Notes: generated from the letters alone by a model not told the origin. A stretch of 64,000 nt of DNA from Anaeramoeba flamelloides (GCA_027625915.1 JANTQA010000032.1:2418001-2482000), one strand, 5' to 3'; positions 1-13,234 are shown, numbered from the stretch's first letter. Numbers and translations: made by a program.

Positions 1-1051
1 CTTAGTCGACGAATAAGAAAATAAATATAATAGCAATTCTATATCATTTTAAATCTTTTATTTTAAACTTGATGAAATTTAGTTCAATAGGGAGTGCTAA
101 GGGAGATGAAATAAATAAGCACCAAACAAATAAATCAAGATCACAAATTTCAATATATTTCTTTAAAAGTTTCTTCATTAAAAAAAAAAAGAAAGATGAA
201 AAGAAAATAAATTTCTCATTTATTATTCAAACAACAGTAATAAATGGGAACAAATTTTCACTTCATTTTCATTTTCCTTTTTCAAATAGAGATCAGAACC
301 CAAAGAACAAACTACAACCTACTTCTTTGAAAAACCCATTTAAAAAAGAAAGGATAAGGAATATGAAAAAAAAATTTTGCCATTTACTACTCAAATACCA
401 GTAGTAATCCAAATAGAAAATATTTGAACAATTTTTTGAGACTTTCAAATAGAGTTTTTAAATTACAACCAACTTCTTTGGGAACCCTATTTAGTAAAAG
501 TAAATTTGGAAAATGAAGTGAAAAGTAATTACCATTTACGATGCAAATACATGTAATAAATCAAATTTTCATCAGACAAATGGTTTTCGATCGTTTTCCT
601 TTTGATTTGAAGATTTTTGTTTGGGTGCAGTTTGTTTTATTTGTGACATTGACAAACTTAAAGCCTTAGTTATTTGAAATTAGCCAATAAAAAAAGGATT
701 TCTTTCTGCAATCTCAAAATTGAAAGTGTTTTTTTTTTATAAACTAAAAAAGCATGAAGATTTTCCAATTCGGAGTTAGTGTTCAATTTGTTAAATTCGT
801 CAAAAACACAACAAAAAAAATTATTCAAAAAAAAAAATGGAAAAATGAATGGATAAATAAAAAGAAAGTCGAGATCTATTAATTTCAAAACTTTCAATTA
901 ATTTATTGAGAAAGAACGCGTTTAATTATTTTGGGATTGTTGCTTTTTGATTTTTTTTGATTTGCTTTTTTGGTTTTTGGAAAGAAAAAAAAAAAAAAGA
1001 AAAAAAATCTAATGAGCGTTTTGTTTAGTTTGTATGTAGTTTTTCAACAAT
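1..1051. repeat. gene-free left edge with a cluster of CTGGTATTTG MITE pieces
   Basis: I see no gene here. Between about 150 and 570 lie tandem, partly overlapping pieces of a short MITE family. Its ends read CTGGTATTTGAATAATAAAT on one side and the reverse complement on the other, with CACTTCATTTTCC just inside. One piece ends with CAAATACCAG at 401, followed by TA; another right end stops near 235; a degenerate one lies at 510-565. Better copies are at 48833-48997 and 62987-63149. The rest, to 1051, is A/T-rich DNA forming the 3' flank of the eL37 gene. Confidence 0.5.
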
Positions 1052-1542
1052 TTAGTCTTGTTTTTTATTTTGGATTTGTTTTTTGTGTTTCATTGGGATA
1101 CCACCTTCACGGAAATTGTGTTTGAATCTTCTTGGGAGATTTTTCATGTATCTCATTCTTCCAGTTCCAAGAGTTCTTCTTCTTTTTGCTTTTGCTGCCC
1201 AATTATCTTTTTTTTTTTTTTATTTTTATTGAAAGTAGAATAATCATGCCAAAAGAATTGGGTTGAAAAAAATTGAATACAAAAACATATTTTTTTAATG
1301 AACATCCGAGATCGGTTGTTTTGTTATTTTTTTTATGATTTTTTTTTTTTTTTTTTGGTATGAAGAAGGAAACAATTCAAGAGAAAGTTGATGTGAAACT
1401 TACACTTTCTCATTTTTGAGCTTGGGTAACCACAGCTTGAACATTTATGTTTTTGAATATGATAAGATCTTTTTCCACATCTTCTACAAAGCATGTGAGA
1501 TTTGTTACCTCTTTTTCCCTGTGCTTGAGTACCTTTTGTCAT
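1052..1542 (-). CDS. RPL37: 60S ribosomal protein eL37, two exons
   Basis: Small zinc-binding protein of the large ribosomal subunit. Exon 1 is 1404-1542 and exon 2 is 1052-1206, joined across a 197-bp GT-AG intron (1207-1403; donor GTAAGT, acceptor AAAAAG). The split codon gives Tyr in MRKYNW. The product is 97 residues, the usual eL37 length. It starts MTKGT, has the CxxC...CxxC zinc ribbon (C19, C22, C34, C37; [20 protein letters not shown]) and continues with [16 protein letters not shown], all family hallmarks. The basic C-terminal half is missed if the intron is ignored. The start codon lies only about 28 bp from the end of a dispersed ~0.7-kb repeat (1570-2733), so that repeat probably contributes to the promoter region (inference). 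Confidence 0.96.
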
Positions 1543-1569
1543 TTTTTAAATCAAAATTATTAAAAAAAA

Positions 1570-2733
1570 TGAAATAGACGAGATTAAAAATTTGTGTTTT
1601 ATTTATCCTCTATTTGGAATTAATTTGTTATTTTTCTCAAGAAAGGAATGGTTGTGTGAGTTTCTTCTCTGTAAAAGTTCTGATCATTAAAGTATGGAAA
1701 GTTTTTTTTAACCTCAAAATGTTGTTCTGCAATTTTCAATTTTTAGTGTTTCTTCATTAGGTAATAATTCCTCTTATCTTAGAAATATTTCAAAACTAAA
1801 GTAATATTTAAAGAGGTGTGTTATTATAGTTGTTGCTGAGTGTGAGTTTTGGAGATCATTTTTATTGTCTCTCTTTGAAAAATTGTGTTTCTTTTGGATG
1901 TTTTTAATTACTGTTGAGAGAAAAATGTTGGACACAGAAAAATAGTTGGACCGCATTTTTAATTGGGAACATTACTGAAAATGATTTTTAATTTCAATCG
2001 TTTGTGAAATAACTAAAGAAAATAACAATAATTTACTTATTAGAATAACCATTAATGCAATTCTACTTTTTCAAAACCTTATCTCTTATACCCTAAAGCA
2101 AGTTTAAAAATTACCATTTTCAGAATTAATAGTAAACTTTACTAGAACTTGGATTTTTGTTAAAATAGCATGATCTACTTTAGTTATCAACCATTCAAAT
2201 GAGTATTCTACACAAACCACAGATAAATGAACTTGTAACACCTTTAAACCCGGATTTATATAAAATTCACCTAGTTATCAATAGGATTTGATTTTCAATT
2301 TTACTAATGTTCCCAATTAAAAAAGGTGTCCAACCATTTTTCTGTGTCCAACATTTTTCTCTCAACAGTTAGTCAAAAATTACTTTTTATTTTTAAAAAA
2401 GTTTTTAATTTGTTAAATAAATTTAAAAATTGAAATAGAGTTAAATAAAAGACTCAAAATCAATTCTACCTAGATGAAATTGAATTAATATTTAAATAAG
2501 AATCATTTCAAGATTTCTAAGCATACTTATTATTGGATGTTTTTTGAGATTGAAGAATGGGATTATTTTTACAATAAAACCCCTTTATATAATATTTTGA
2601 AGAACTGATAGATCTGTCATTTTTCTTCTTATAATTATAGTATTATTTGGTTAAAAAAAACCCTATATAGATTTTTATCAAAATTGGTTCATTATTAACG
2701 AATTGACAAAAAAAATCGAGGTCGACCCAATGA
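1570..2733. mobile_element. ~0.7-kb dispersed element 'U', copy 1, interrupted by a nested element
   Basis: The segment matches 24749-25446 in inverted orientation along its whole length, with many point and indel differences. Without the nested 458-bp insertion (1911-2368) it is about 706 bp, against 698 bp for the other copy. The outer ends carry short imperfect inverted repeats (CATTGGGTCGACCT on one side, ATGAAACGACCT on the other). No coding capacity is seen. It is probably a non-autonomous DNA transposon of unknown superfamily; a duplicated single-copy segment is the alternative. Confidence 0.65.
1911..2368. mobile_element. 458-bp MITE-like element 'F1' with ~70-bp terminal inverted repeats and TTA target duplication
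   Basis: Both ends begin CTGTTGAGAGAAAAATGTTG in inverted orientation and stay about 90% matched for roughly 70 bp, through TTTTTAATTGGGAACATTA. A direct TTA flanks it (1908-1910 and 2369-2371). The related segment at 24749-25446 lacks the insertion and preserves an approximate empty site. The interior has no open frame, so it is non-autonomous. A 3-bp TWA duplication is typical of PIF/Harbinger, which is the best guess. A further end of the same family lies at 60828. Confidence 0.8.
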
Positions 2734-5189
2734 AAACTAAAAATGAACCTTCCTCATAGCGAAGGAAACAAACAGTCTCATGACCCAAATTTCTGTTTTA
2801 AATTCTTTAAATTTGAAATTCAATATCTTTCTTGAAAAAAATGGTCAAATCGATTTTTATTGTCAAAAAAAGTTATTTTGGTTATCATTTTGGAAATATA
2901 TTTTTAATTAATTTTTTGCTTCATTTTAAAAACTTAAACGAGCTGAAGAAAAAGACTGTTTGTTAAGACGAAAATAGAATAGAGTACATCACACAACAGA
3001 AATCAAAATTTAAGGAAATAAGCACATTTTACCAATTTGAAAAATGTTAATTGTTTTAATTTGACTGAAAAAAATATTTTTTCTGTCATAAGATATTGAA
3101 ACTTTGAAACCAAACATCATTTGTCACTCTATTTGTGATTATAAATAATTAACTCAGAGTTGAATCTTTCATTTTACGATTTTTTGAACTTTTTTTTTTG
3201 GTAAATTTTTGGTTTTATTCGATTAGGTTTTGGATCTAGAAATGTGTTTATATGAATGAGCTAAATTAATCAAACAATAAACCAAAAAAAAAATAGACCT
3301 GAAAAGGTGTGTATTTGAAACAAATATTTTCTTTTAGTAGACCAAACACAAAAGATCATCTTTTAAAATAAATTTCTAGAAATTAAAACTGAAGAAAAAA
3401 AAAAATCGATAAAAGCCTATTTTCGAAGATTTTTTTCAATATCTATTGACTTTGTAAGGAATACAAACAATTTATAACATTGAATTTCTCGTCCCATTAC
3501 TATTTATTATTATTTTACAAAATAGTTTTTCATAAATTTGCTTTCGAAAATCAATTTTCAAATATTTTTATCAAACAAAGCCAAAACAACGGATACTATT
3601 TCAAAAATTAAAATAAAGTGGTTGAATTCTGAGAATCAAAAAAAAAAAAAACAGTTCGTAATATTCTAATCAAAATAACAGAAAAAATTTAAAAAAATTT
3701 CAACCAGATTCAGAATTATTTTTAGTTTTCAATTAAAAGGGAAAATAAATAATTATAAATCAAAAGAATTTGTCCAATGGATCTTCTTTTCTAAAGAGGA
3801 ATTCAAAAAAAAATCTGATTTTTAGAAATAAAAACTCGAATTAGGTGAATTAAATGAAAATAGGATTTTTCAATTCATTTTGGAAATTCTAGAGAAATAA
3901 ATTGTAATTTGTTTCTTAGAAATTTTCCAAAAACCAAAGTATTAGCATGAAGAATTAAAAACAAAACAAAATTAAGAAGAAGTAATCATATCAAATGGTA
4001 GAGATAAGATCAAGAAATAAATGATTTGTATTTATATTTTTTTTTTTTGATCAATCTTTTAATTTTTTTGAATTCTATTTTTTAGTTGGTATGAAAATAT
4101 ATATAATATTAGGATATATCCCACTTTCATATTTATTAAAACATCAATATATTTGACTAAAGAAATTATTTAAATTATTCAGTTTCACATAAATAGTGTT
4201 ACTCAAAATTGAAATATGTACTTACCCCCTTAACTGTGTTCATTTTTTGAAATTTAAGATTTAAATCTAAACATTAGTAAAAGCAAATTTTTGGAGATTT
4301 TATTGATACTTTGCTGTTTTTTTTTCAATTCATGTGTAATTCAATTTATGTTTTTAGCAATATTAATTTATACAGTTGGAGAAATTTCAATTTCGGTGAT
4401 TATTTTAGTTTTTCAGCCCCCCTTTTCTAAATAAGGGTTTTTGTTTTCACCTATCCCAAAAGTTTCTATTTATATTTTTCATTAAAAACTACAATCAAAA
4501 TAATATTTTTTGATACTAACCCGAGAATATTTTGCAAAACCTAAATTTAAAATTTAAATGAGTGTACATTAAAATATATTATGACACAATTATTTCATTC
4601 TGAAAGTAGTCATTTAAAAAAGTTTTCAATATTCAGCTGATTATCCTTTTTTTCAATTCTGAAATATAACTTTAATTGAAGATTCTTAATAATCCTATAT
4701 ATAAAATAAAAATGAACCCAAAGAATTAATAGAAAACATTTATTACATTTACATTACGTTGCAAACCAGACTTGTAAAATAAAAATTATTAAATGAAGGT
4801 AAAATGATTTTTTCTAGTTGGTTATTTGAATACTAGTATTTTTTGAACTTTAAAAAACTTAGCGACTTGATGACACTTTGAAACGCTCAGAACAACACCA
4901 CAAAAATCGATAGTACAATTGAAAAAAAGAGATTTGCTACCCTATAATCACGAAAAAGAAAGATTTTTCATTCACACTTTGTAAATTGTATAGCTCGAAT
5001 ATCTTTATGGAATTGAACACACATTTGTGCTTCAAACAAAAAATTTGTCATTATACCATTTTTTTCATTGAAAATGCACTTCTAAGTTCAATTTGATTCT
5101 TGTTACAAAGATTTTGTAAAAAAACAGGAAAAATAAACCATATTTTTATTTTTTTAATTTTTCTCGTATTTTCAACAACTATTTAGCAT
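2734..5189. repeat. gene-free 5' flank of SMC5 containing dispersed repeat 'R', copy 1 (about 2780-4185)
   Basis: No gene is seen. From about 2780 to 4185 the sequence resembles two other places in the same orientation: about 36010-36691 plus 37910-38345, and 52960-53265 plus 55060-56135. Shared landmarks are CACTCTATTTGTGA near 3125 and TTTTGGATCTAGAAATGTGT near 3228. No coding frame and no clear terminal repeats were recognised, so the type of element is unknown. The last ~1 kb before 5190 is the presumed SMC5 promoter; I recognise no motif in it. Confidence 0.55.
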
Positions 5190-8100
5190 ATGTCATCTTC
5201 GTCTGATGAAAGTTCGGGTGAAAGTGATATAGCTAGAAAAAGAAAGAACAATTTCAATGATTCAAATGATGTAAAATGTCGAAGAAACAACAAAAAAAAA
5301 AACAAGCAAAAACATTCATTTTCAAAAAAAAAAGAGATTGAAATAGAATTCTCAAGCCAAGATAATGATGAAAAACAAAATGAAAAAACAAAAAGAAAAA
5401 ATAAAAAAAAACATAAACAAAAAAAAGAAAAGCTTGACGAACAAGAAGAAGAGGAAATTAATTTCAATTTGTCTGATTTTGATCCTGAAGAAACAAAAGA
5501 ATATAAAATCGGAAGTATTAAAAGATTGTATATGAAGAATTTCATGACCTTTAATGAATGTGAATTTTTCCCTGGTCCTCGATTAAATTTAATTCTTGGT
5601 CCTAATGGATCTGGGAAATCTTCTATAATTTCAGCAATTGCCTTGGCTCTAGGCGCACACACAAACGTAATATGAAAATTTTTAATTCTTTCTTTTTGCT
5701 TTTTTTTTTTGAACTTTTGATCTTTCTTTTGGATTTTAAATTATTAACAAACCAAAAGTATTCGTTTGTTACTAAAATTTAAATTAACAGTTTTTTCCAC
5801 TGAATTTAAATCAACCAACAACCAAGACGAATACCATTTTCTCACTTTCATGACTAAAAGAGAAAGAAAAAAAGAAACTTTTCTTTTGTATTCATTGCTG
5901 GTTTACAAAATTAAAGTTTTACTTTTTATTTTTAATAGCCAACAAATGTGATCCGTTAATCTTTACCACTAAAGGATCTTCAAAAAATAAACTTTTAGAT
6001 TTCTTGAGAATCAAATTTAGGGAATGAAAACTGGATCTAATAACAAAGAACAAAAAAAATTATTAAATTTTTCAAATCAAAAAAAGGAAACAGTTTCTTC
6101 AAATTAAATAGTTTATGGTTATTGCTGAAAGGATTGGCGATTTTTGCAAAAAAAATTACTTTTTCTACAATTTAAAAAATATCATCATGATCCGACCATT
6201 AATCACTCAAAAACATGTTGGTGAAACAGAATAATGATAAAAAGTTGAAATAAAAAAATGATAATAAAATTTTTTTTCCAGAGTTTCTTTTGGTTTTTTA
6301 ATAAATTGGGATTTTTCGAAAGTGTACATTATTAAAAACCTTCTTTGTGAAAAAGGGAATTAGATTTATCACATAACCAATGAGGTGGAGAATAACTTTT
6401 TAAATATTCTAAACAATAATAACAAGGTAATTTTGGATTATTGCAGATTATGATCTTTTTACCCTTAAAATCATTTTATTAACAGAACTATAATTATTTT
6501 ACTAATTCAAACAAAAAATCGACACTAACAATTATTTTCTTGAACAATAGATCCAAATAATCATTTTGTGATAGGAATTTACATTTTATGAGAAAAAAAA
6601 AAAAAAAGCAAATCAACCCCAAGAAAAATACCCTTCATGTTCAAAAATTACTGAATTTACACCTTGGTTTGTCTTATCAACAAAACAACATCATTTGTGG
6701 TTGTATAATCAACAGTTTTAAATTTATTAAATTTGTTTTTTTAGGATTTCGAATCTTTCTTTATCTTTTTCAGTTTGGTTTGTTTCCCATCCATAATTTG
6801 TAATTTGTAATCTGGGCTGTTGTTTAATTTTTGGATTTGTGAAAATGTTTTTGAATTAAAAAAAAAATCATTTCCTCAAAAATATTCGTAAAAATGTAAT
6901 TTGTACTTTTTTTATGAAGTTGTTGGGACACATTTCTTTGAGTTTTATCAAAACTAAACTACATTTCAAAAAATGTTAAACGCCTGAAATAATAAATAGA
7001 ATATATATATATATATATATATATATCCTTTAGTATTGAAGAACAACAAATAATTAAATCTGATTCATAATTCAATTTTAAATCATTCCAAATATATAAA
7101 AACCTCATATTTTATAAATTAAAAAAAATAAAACCAAAAACTAAAAAAAAGTTTGACACAATTTTTGAAATGAGCACTAAGGATTTTTTATTACTGAAAT
7201 TTTACCAAAAAAAGTTAACAAGAAGATTTGCTAATAAATAATTAAATTCATTTTAAAAGACCTTACATAGTCTCAATTTTCTAAATGAATATTGGTCTTT
7301 TCGAAGATCATTTTTTTTTCCATATGATCTGTTACAAAAAAAAATACAAAGAAAAAAAAAAAATACAAAAAAAAGAATTGAAAACATGATAAAAAAAGAA
7401 AAAAAAAATGTAAAAAAAAATATATATATTTTAATAAGAATAAAAAAACAAAGAAAAAAGAATAAAGAAAAAAATAGAAAAAGAAAAAGAAAAACAATAA
7501 ATTTGAAGAAATTAGAAAAAATGATTCTGATCCAAAAATTTTAAAATATTTTTTTGATAAGAATATGGAATAAACCCTCAAAAAAACACACATTTACATT
7601 ATCAATTGAGTCAAAATTTTTGAAAAATATCTTATTTTTTTAAATTTGTTTTTGTAATTTTTGAAAAATTGGCTCTTTGATCTGAAATTCAAAATCTGGA
7701 AAAGTAAATTGTAATTTCCTTCTTTATGAATTCTAAAAGGATCAAGAAAGTAAAAAACAAAATTTTGATAAAGATTCTTGAATTCATTGAAAATTTGTTT
7801 TTAAAACTCGAAACAGAGAAAATATTGGAAAAGTGCGCCGATTGTACTGAAAGGTAAAATTTTGTGATAAAAACTCACCTACTTTACAAAAAATAAATAC
7901 AAAGTTATTTTCAAAAATATTAATAAGCTATTTAGACAAAAAAAACAATTTAAAATCTATTCTGATCTTTAAAAATATTGTAAGGTTTCTCAATTTTTTT
8001 TAAAATTATTAAATAGAATTCTACCTTTTTCTTTGAAATTTTGATATTTCGATAATCACAGAAATCACAGAAAACAATTTTTATCTGGATCAGAAATTTC

Positions 8101-11100
8101 AAATTATTAACCATACTCAATAAGAGTCTAACTCTTGATAAATTTATTTAATTTTCAAATTGAAGCAAAATTCTGAAAAATAATTTCCTAAAAAAAAAAG
8201 TACATCAATTGCCTAAAATGACATGTAATAATTAGAAAAACTCAAACAAACAAAATTTCATCATATATAATTCCACAAAAAACAAAAAAATACATCCACC
8301 TTAAAAAAGTGAGTCACAAAAGTTTTCAAAAGTAACTGTAAAACAGTTGCTAAACTTCAATTTGTTTACTACATGAGATATATTAAAAACATTTTTATTT
8401 GAAATTTCCAGATTTTTTTCTCATTATTAGTTGAAAATATACAAGATCTCAAAATAAATAAAACATGAAAATTATTGAATTAATTAAGCGCTTCCTTATT
8501 CAACCTTGAGAAAAAAAAATTAAATACTTTTCATTTCAATTTAACAGAAAAATCCACCTTAGCACTTTTTTTTTTTTTTTTTTTTTTTTTTTCAACTTGA
8601 TTTATTAAACAATTATATTAATGAATCACTTCATCTCTGAAAATTTCAATTAAATTTCAATTTTTAAATTATTCAATGTAATTTTCTAATCGAAGTGGGA
8701 AAAAAATTGTAAATTATTAGTTATTTAACAATATTTAGGAATACTAAATAATATTAGTACCCGATTTCATTTTTTTCAATGAACACTAAAGCAAGAAGAA
8801 AATTTTTTTTTTAAAAAACAAAGCTCAAATTTAAACTTTATAAACTTTTTTTTTTCATTAAAAATAAAAACAACATCAAAAATCAAAAAAACAATTTAAA
8901 TTAGGTTTTTGGAAGGCAAGAAAAAATGAATGAATTTATTAAATTTGGTGAAGATGAAGCGTTTATTGAAATTGAATTATTTATGGGTAACAATAAACCA
9001 ACAGCAACTATTGGCAGGAGAATTATTGACAACCGTAGTGAGTGGAGATTAAATGGAAAAAAAAGCACTGCCAAGGAAATCCAATTAATTAACAAAAAAT
9101 TAGGGATCCAAGTGAACAATTTGTGCCAATTTTTGCCCCAGGACAAAGTATATGAGTTTTCAGCAATTTCACCAGCCCTGTTATTGGAAAAAACGGAAAG
9201 TGTTGTTGATCCTGTCATACATGAGAAGCATTTATTCTTAAAAAACAACAAAAAAGTTCAAGAGGACATTGAATTAGAAATCGAAAAATTGAAACAAGAT
9301 CGAATAGCAGTTGAGCAAAAGAACCAATCAATAAAGAAGCAGGTGCAGACTTATTTGAAATTGAAGCAATTGAAGTCAGATTTAGTTTTATTGGAGCAAA
9401 AGCTTGTTTATTTGAGATATGAAGAAGCTAAAAAGTTTCTTCAGCAATCAGCAAGCGAATTAAATAGGATCCGAGAGGAACAAAAAAGGCTAACCAAGAT
9501 CTATAACCCCATTTTAGCAAAGAAAAAGAAAATTAGGCTTATACAAGATCGAGCGGAAAAAAAAATCCAGACTGCCTTTAGGAAAGTGAGGTTAGGTAAA
9601 GAAATTACAACTAGGGATTTGGATAATTTAGAAAAGTTAGAAATGAAATCTGATGAAAACCGAAACAGAATTCAAACATTAAAAGATCGAAAAAAAAACA
9701 CAAGAATTGAAATTGAAAAGAAAACCCAAGAGATCGATCAATACAGCCAACAAATGGAAAATTTCAATATCACTGAAATTAAAACTGAATCGAAAAAACT
9801 GAATCATAAAATTAGACAAGTTACAGAATTACAAATTCAACTCCAAAGGAAAAAATTAAATATTAATAACGAAATTAGACAAAAAAATCAAAAATTTCAG
9901 AATGTGAAAAATACTGTTCTCAAGCTTCGTGACGAAAAAATTAGAATATTAAGAGCCTTTAATAAAGGCGGTAACAATCCTGTTTTTGATGCTTATCAAT
10001 GGATACAACGCAATAAATCTCTTTTTAAAAAAAGGATTTTTGGCCCCGTTGCTTTAGAAGTAAGGATATCCAAACCATATCTTTAAATATTTTTACAATA
10101 AAAAATAATATATTATCATCTATATTCATAACTATATCTATATATATCCATCTATCCATCCATCTATATATCTATATATCTATCTATCTATACTTATATA
10201 CATTGTCGCAATTATTTATTATAAATAATAGATAAACCCTAAAGATCAATACGCAGCAAATTGTATCACCCTTCATGTTCCAATGGAAAAATTAAAAGTA
10301 AAAAATCTTTTTTTTTTTCATGATTCATTTATTATTATGATTTTCTGTTGTTAGTCAATATTATAAATCAGAATTGTATATCACCTAGATTATTTTTATA
10401 TGGTTTAAAAGTTAACTATTATTTTTAATTAATACTTTTAGAAAAAAATTTTACAAAATAAATCAAAAAGTTTAAAAATAAATCCTTGATTAACAAAAAT
10501 ATTTTACCAAGTTTTTGAATATATTGATTGAATAAATATTAAATTTTGAAAATTAAAAATTGTAAATTTTCAAAATAACAGAAAATATTAAAATCAAAAT
10601 TTTTAACTTTTGAAAAAAAATATGGACAATATTTGATGATCTGAATTATTTTTCTTTATGTTTTATTGAGGAACAAACTATTAATCATTAACAAGTTATT
10701 GTTATTTATTCAAACTACATTTTATAATCCACCATATTTATTATAAATTTTGAGAAAAAGATTCAAATTTATTTTGAAAAGTAATTTGTAAAAATTGTAC
10801 AAAAAATCAAAAATAAATCTCCTATATTTATAAAAAACATTCATTTTTTTTGAATTAAAGAATATAAAAAGTAATTATAACACAACAATTTATTTTCTGT
10901 TTTAATGTTGATTTTCTCATCTTAAATTCATTAAAAATAACAACAGTGTTCGTTTTATTCTCCAATTGAAGATCAAAAGAAAGTATCAATAGTAATCAAT
11001 ATTATTTCTCTAACAATTCATTTCCACTCTTTCAATAACATTAGAATAAGTCGTTTTTACCAAAGTTACTTGAGATCTTGCAATAAAAAAAAATTTTTCA

Positions 11101-13234
11101 AATGACTTGGTTTATTAAAAAAAAATCAAAAAAAAAAAGAAAAAAGCAAAAAATGTGAAAAAATGATAAACTTTTGAAATTTCTAAAATAAATTTTTTCT
11201 ATTGATATCCATTCAACCCCTTTAAGAAACATTTAATTCACTCACCACAGCGAAACTACTTTGATTGGGAAATGGTTTATTTATTTTATGACTTGTTAAT
11301 AAGATTAAAAAAAATTATAAAATCCGAAATCAATAATTAATTAAAATTTTTTTTACTTAAAACTTTAACCAAATCAAAAAAAAAAAATCTAAAATTTTAT
11401 CGTTATTATTCTAATTCTCTCATTAATAAATCTTCTTAAAAATTATTGATTATTTATATCAATTATAAATAAATATATTATACATATATAATACTAATAG
11501 ACATTTATTTTCCAATGCAAAGAGGATCTTGATACATTCTATCGAGAAGGATTTAAAAAAAATAATTTCAAAGTGGCATGTAAATATTTTATTCCAAATC
11601 AAAGGGATTATCCGAGAATAATTAATGATGAAGAAAAAAAAAAATATCAAATAGATAAATTTCTGGATGAAGTTATTGAAGGTAAACCAATAATAATAGA
11701 ATATTTAAAATACTATTCACAAATTCATAATTGTGTAGTTATCCGCAAAAAAAATGTCGACATAATTGAAAACTTATTAAAAAACACACCCATAAAATGT
11801 ATTTTCACACCAGAACAAAGATATTTAAAAAGAAGAACTTATATTGGGACGAATAGTACGATGATCAATACTATAGCAAGGAGCAGATTATATGGCGAAA
11901 TTAAAGAAAGTGAAAAGGAGCTTGATTTGCAAAGGAAATTAAAAAGAATCGAAGAAAAAATCCTTAGCAAGCGGAAAGTGGTCGAAGAAATTCAAAATGA
12001 CGAAGATGAGCAAGCCAAAATAATCCGAGGACTATCACAAAAAAAAAATACATTCAATAATGATTTAAAAAAATACAAAAATCTTCATTCGAAAAAAAGA
12101 ATTGTTCAAAGAAAAATTGAAATCTTAAATAAACAAAAAGATTCCAAAAATGAAATTAATAGTTTAAAAAAGCAGTTAGATAAAATCTCAAAGGAAAGAG
12201 AAGAGACAATACAAAATTTATCGTATAAAATTGAAAAATATTTCCAAGCAGTAACAGAAGAAAATTTTGCAAAAATTGAAAAGCAATTATTGAAAAAACA
12301 AGAAATTAAATTAAATAATCAATGCAACCAACAAAATTTTGAATTAAAGGAAATAAATAAAAAATTGTTTGAACACGAAAGAATAGTAAACCGATTAAAG
12401 GACCAATGCTTATTATTGATCAAAAGAAGAAAGGAAAAAATCCCAGAATTAAATGATGATATCATGAAAGACTTTGAAAAATTATCAGATGATAGTGATG
12501 AAATCGCTGAAATGATCAACATATTACAAACCCAAATTAGCTTAAAGCCAAACGTGCCAAGAGCTGTGTTTGATCAATATAATGATCGAGAAAAACACCA
12601 AAACGAATTAACAGAGAAGATTAAAAAAAAATACCAAGAACTTCACGATAATAATAATAATATTAAAGAGACTGAAAAAACATGGCTAAAAGGAATTGAG
12701 AAAATTATTCAGAAAATCAATCGCCATTTCAGCACATTGTTTGCCGAACTTGGCGCCGTTGGCGAAGTGCAATTAATTAAAGACCCCAACCGCGATTATT
12801 CCAAATTCGAATTGCACATATTGGTCAAATTTAGAGACGAAACAAATCTTCATATTTTAAGAGCAAATAGGCAATCTGGTGGCGAAAGGGCAGTCACAAC
12901 AGCTTTATTTTTAATGGCCTTACAAAATTTAATTGAGTGCCCCTTTAGGGTAGTAGATGAATTAAATCAGGGTATGGACCCGCAAAATGAAAAAACCACT
13001 TTTAATCTGATCGTCAAATTCGTTTGTAGGCCAAATGTTCCTCAATATTTTATGGTGACACCAAAGCTATTACCTGGCCTGAATTTAACAAAGGATATCG
13101 CTTGTCATATCGTCTTCAATAGCTCATTCATCCCAAAGAATCCTAAACTTTGGTTTATCCCCAATATTGTTAAATTTGGTAACAAAAATAATCAATTAAG
13201 AAGAAAAAGAAAAACAAAGAAAAAAAAAAATTAA
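5190..13234 (+). CDS. SMC5: Structural maintenance of chromosomes protein 5 (SMC5), four exons
   Basis: ATPase arm of the SMC5/6 complex, acting in nuclear DNA repair and recombination. Exons: 5190-5666, 8905-10059, 10232-10297 and 11501-13234; introns of 3238, 172 and 1203 bp, all GT-AG and all phase 0. The spliced product is 1143 residues, in the family range (human about 1100). Residues 1-110 are a charged Lys/Glu/Ser extension. Walker A GPNGSGK is at about 137-143, after FFPGPRLNLI. Exon 2 holds the conserved SEWRLNGKKSTAKE and NLCQFLPQDKV, then a coiled coil. The 22-codon exon 3 and the start of exon 4 (TFIFQCKEDLDTF) lie in the hinge. The second coiled coil leads to the signature RQSGGERA (about 1023-1030) and Walker B FRVVDELNQGMDP (Asp about 1052), characteristic of SMC5 rather than SMC6. 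The C-terminus is a short basic tail. Confidence 0.94.
5667..8904 (+). other. 3.2-kb first intron of SMC5
   Basis: Donor GTAATA follows ALGAHTN; the acceptor TTAG precedes VFGRQEKMNEFIKFG, restoring the SMC5 LGR...FIKFG region in phase 0. The intron is A/T-rich with long homopolymers (a T run near 8570-8592) and an AT dinucleotide run at 7001-7026. I recognise no gene or transposon inside; the apparent reading frames are low-complexity. Confidence 0.85.
7001..7026. repeat. (AT)n microsatellite
   Basis: Thirteen AT units inside SMC5 intron 1. Similar AT runs occur at 22349-22385, about 26179-26207 and about 59718-59738. Confidence 0.9.
10132..10200. repeat. TCTA/TCCA tetranucleotide-like repeat in SMC5 intron 2
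   Basis: Imperfect alternation of TATC, CATC and CTAT units in the 172-bp intron between SMC5 exons 2 and 3. It takes up much of this short intron. Confidence 0.75.
10920..11290. repeat. dispersed repeat 'V', copy 1
   Basis: Lies in SMC5 intron 3 and matches 48790-49310 without the M1 insertion. It starts near GTGTTCGTTTTATTC and runs through TTTCAATAACATTAGAATAA and the TTGCAATAAAA segment. No coding frame or terminal repeats seen. Confidence 0.55.

Noticed and set aside
5183-5662. 159-codon minus-strand frame over SMC5 exon 1
   Set aside because: Antisense shadow of the low-complexity SMC5 leader and Walker A region.
7273-7593. 106-codon Phe-rich frame in SMC5 intron 1
   Set aside because: Reverse complement of an A-rich tract; no domain and intronic.
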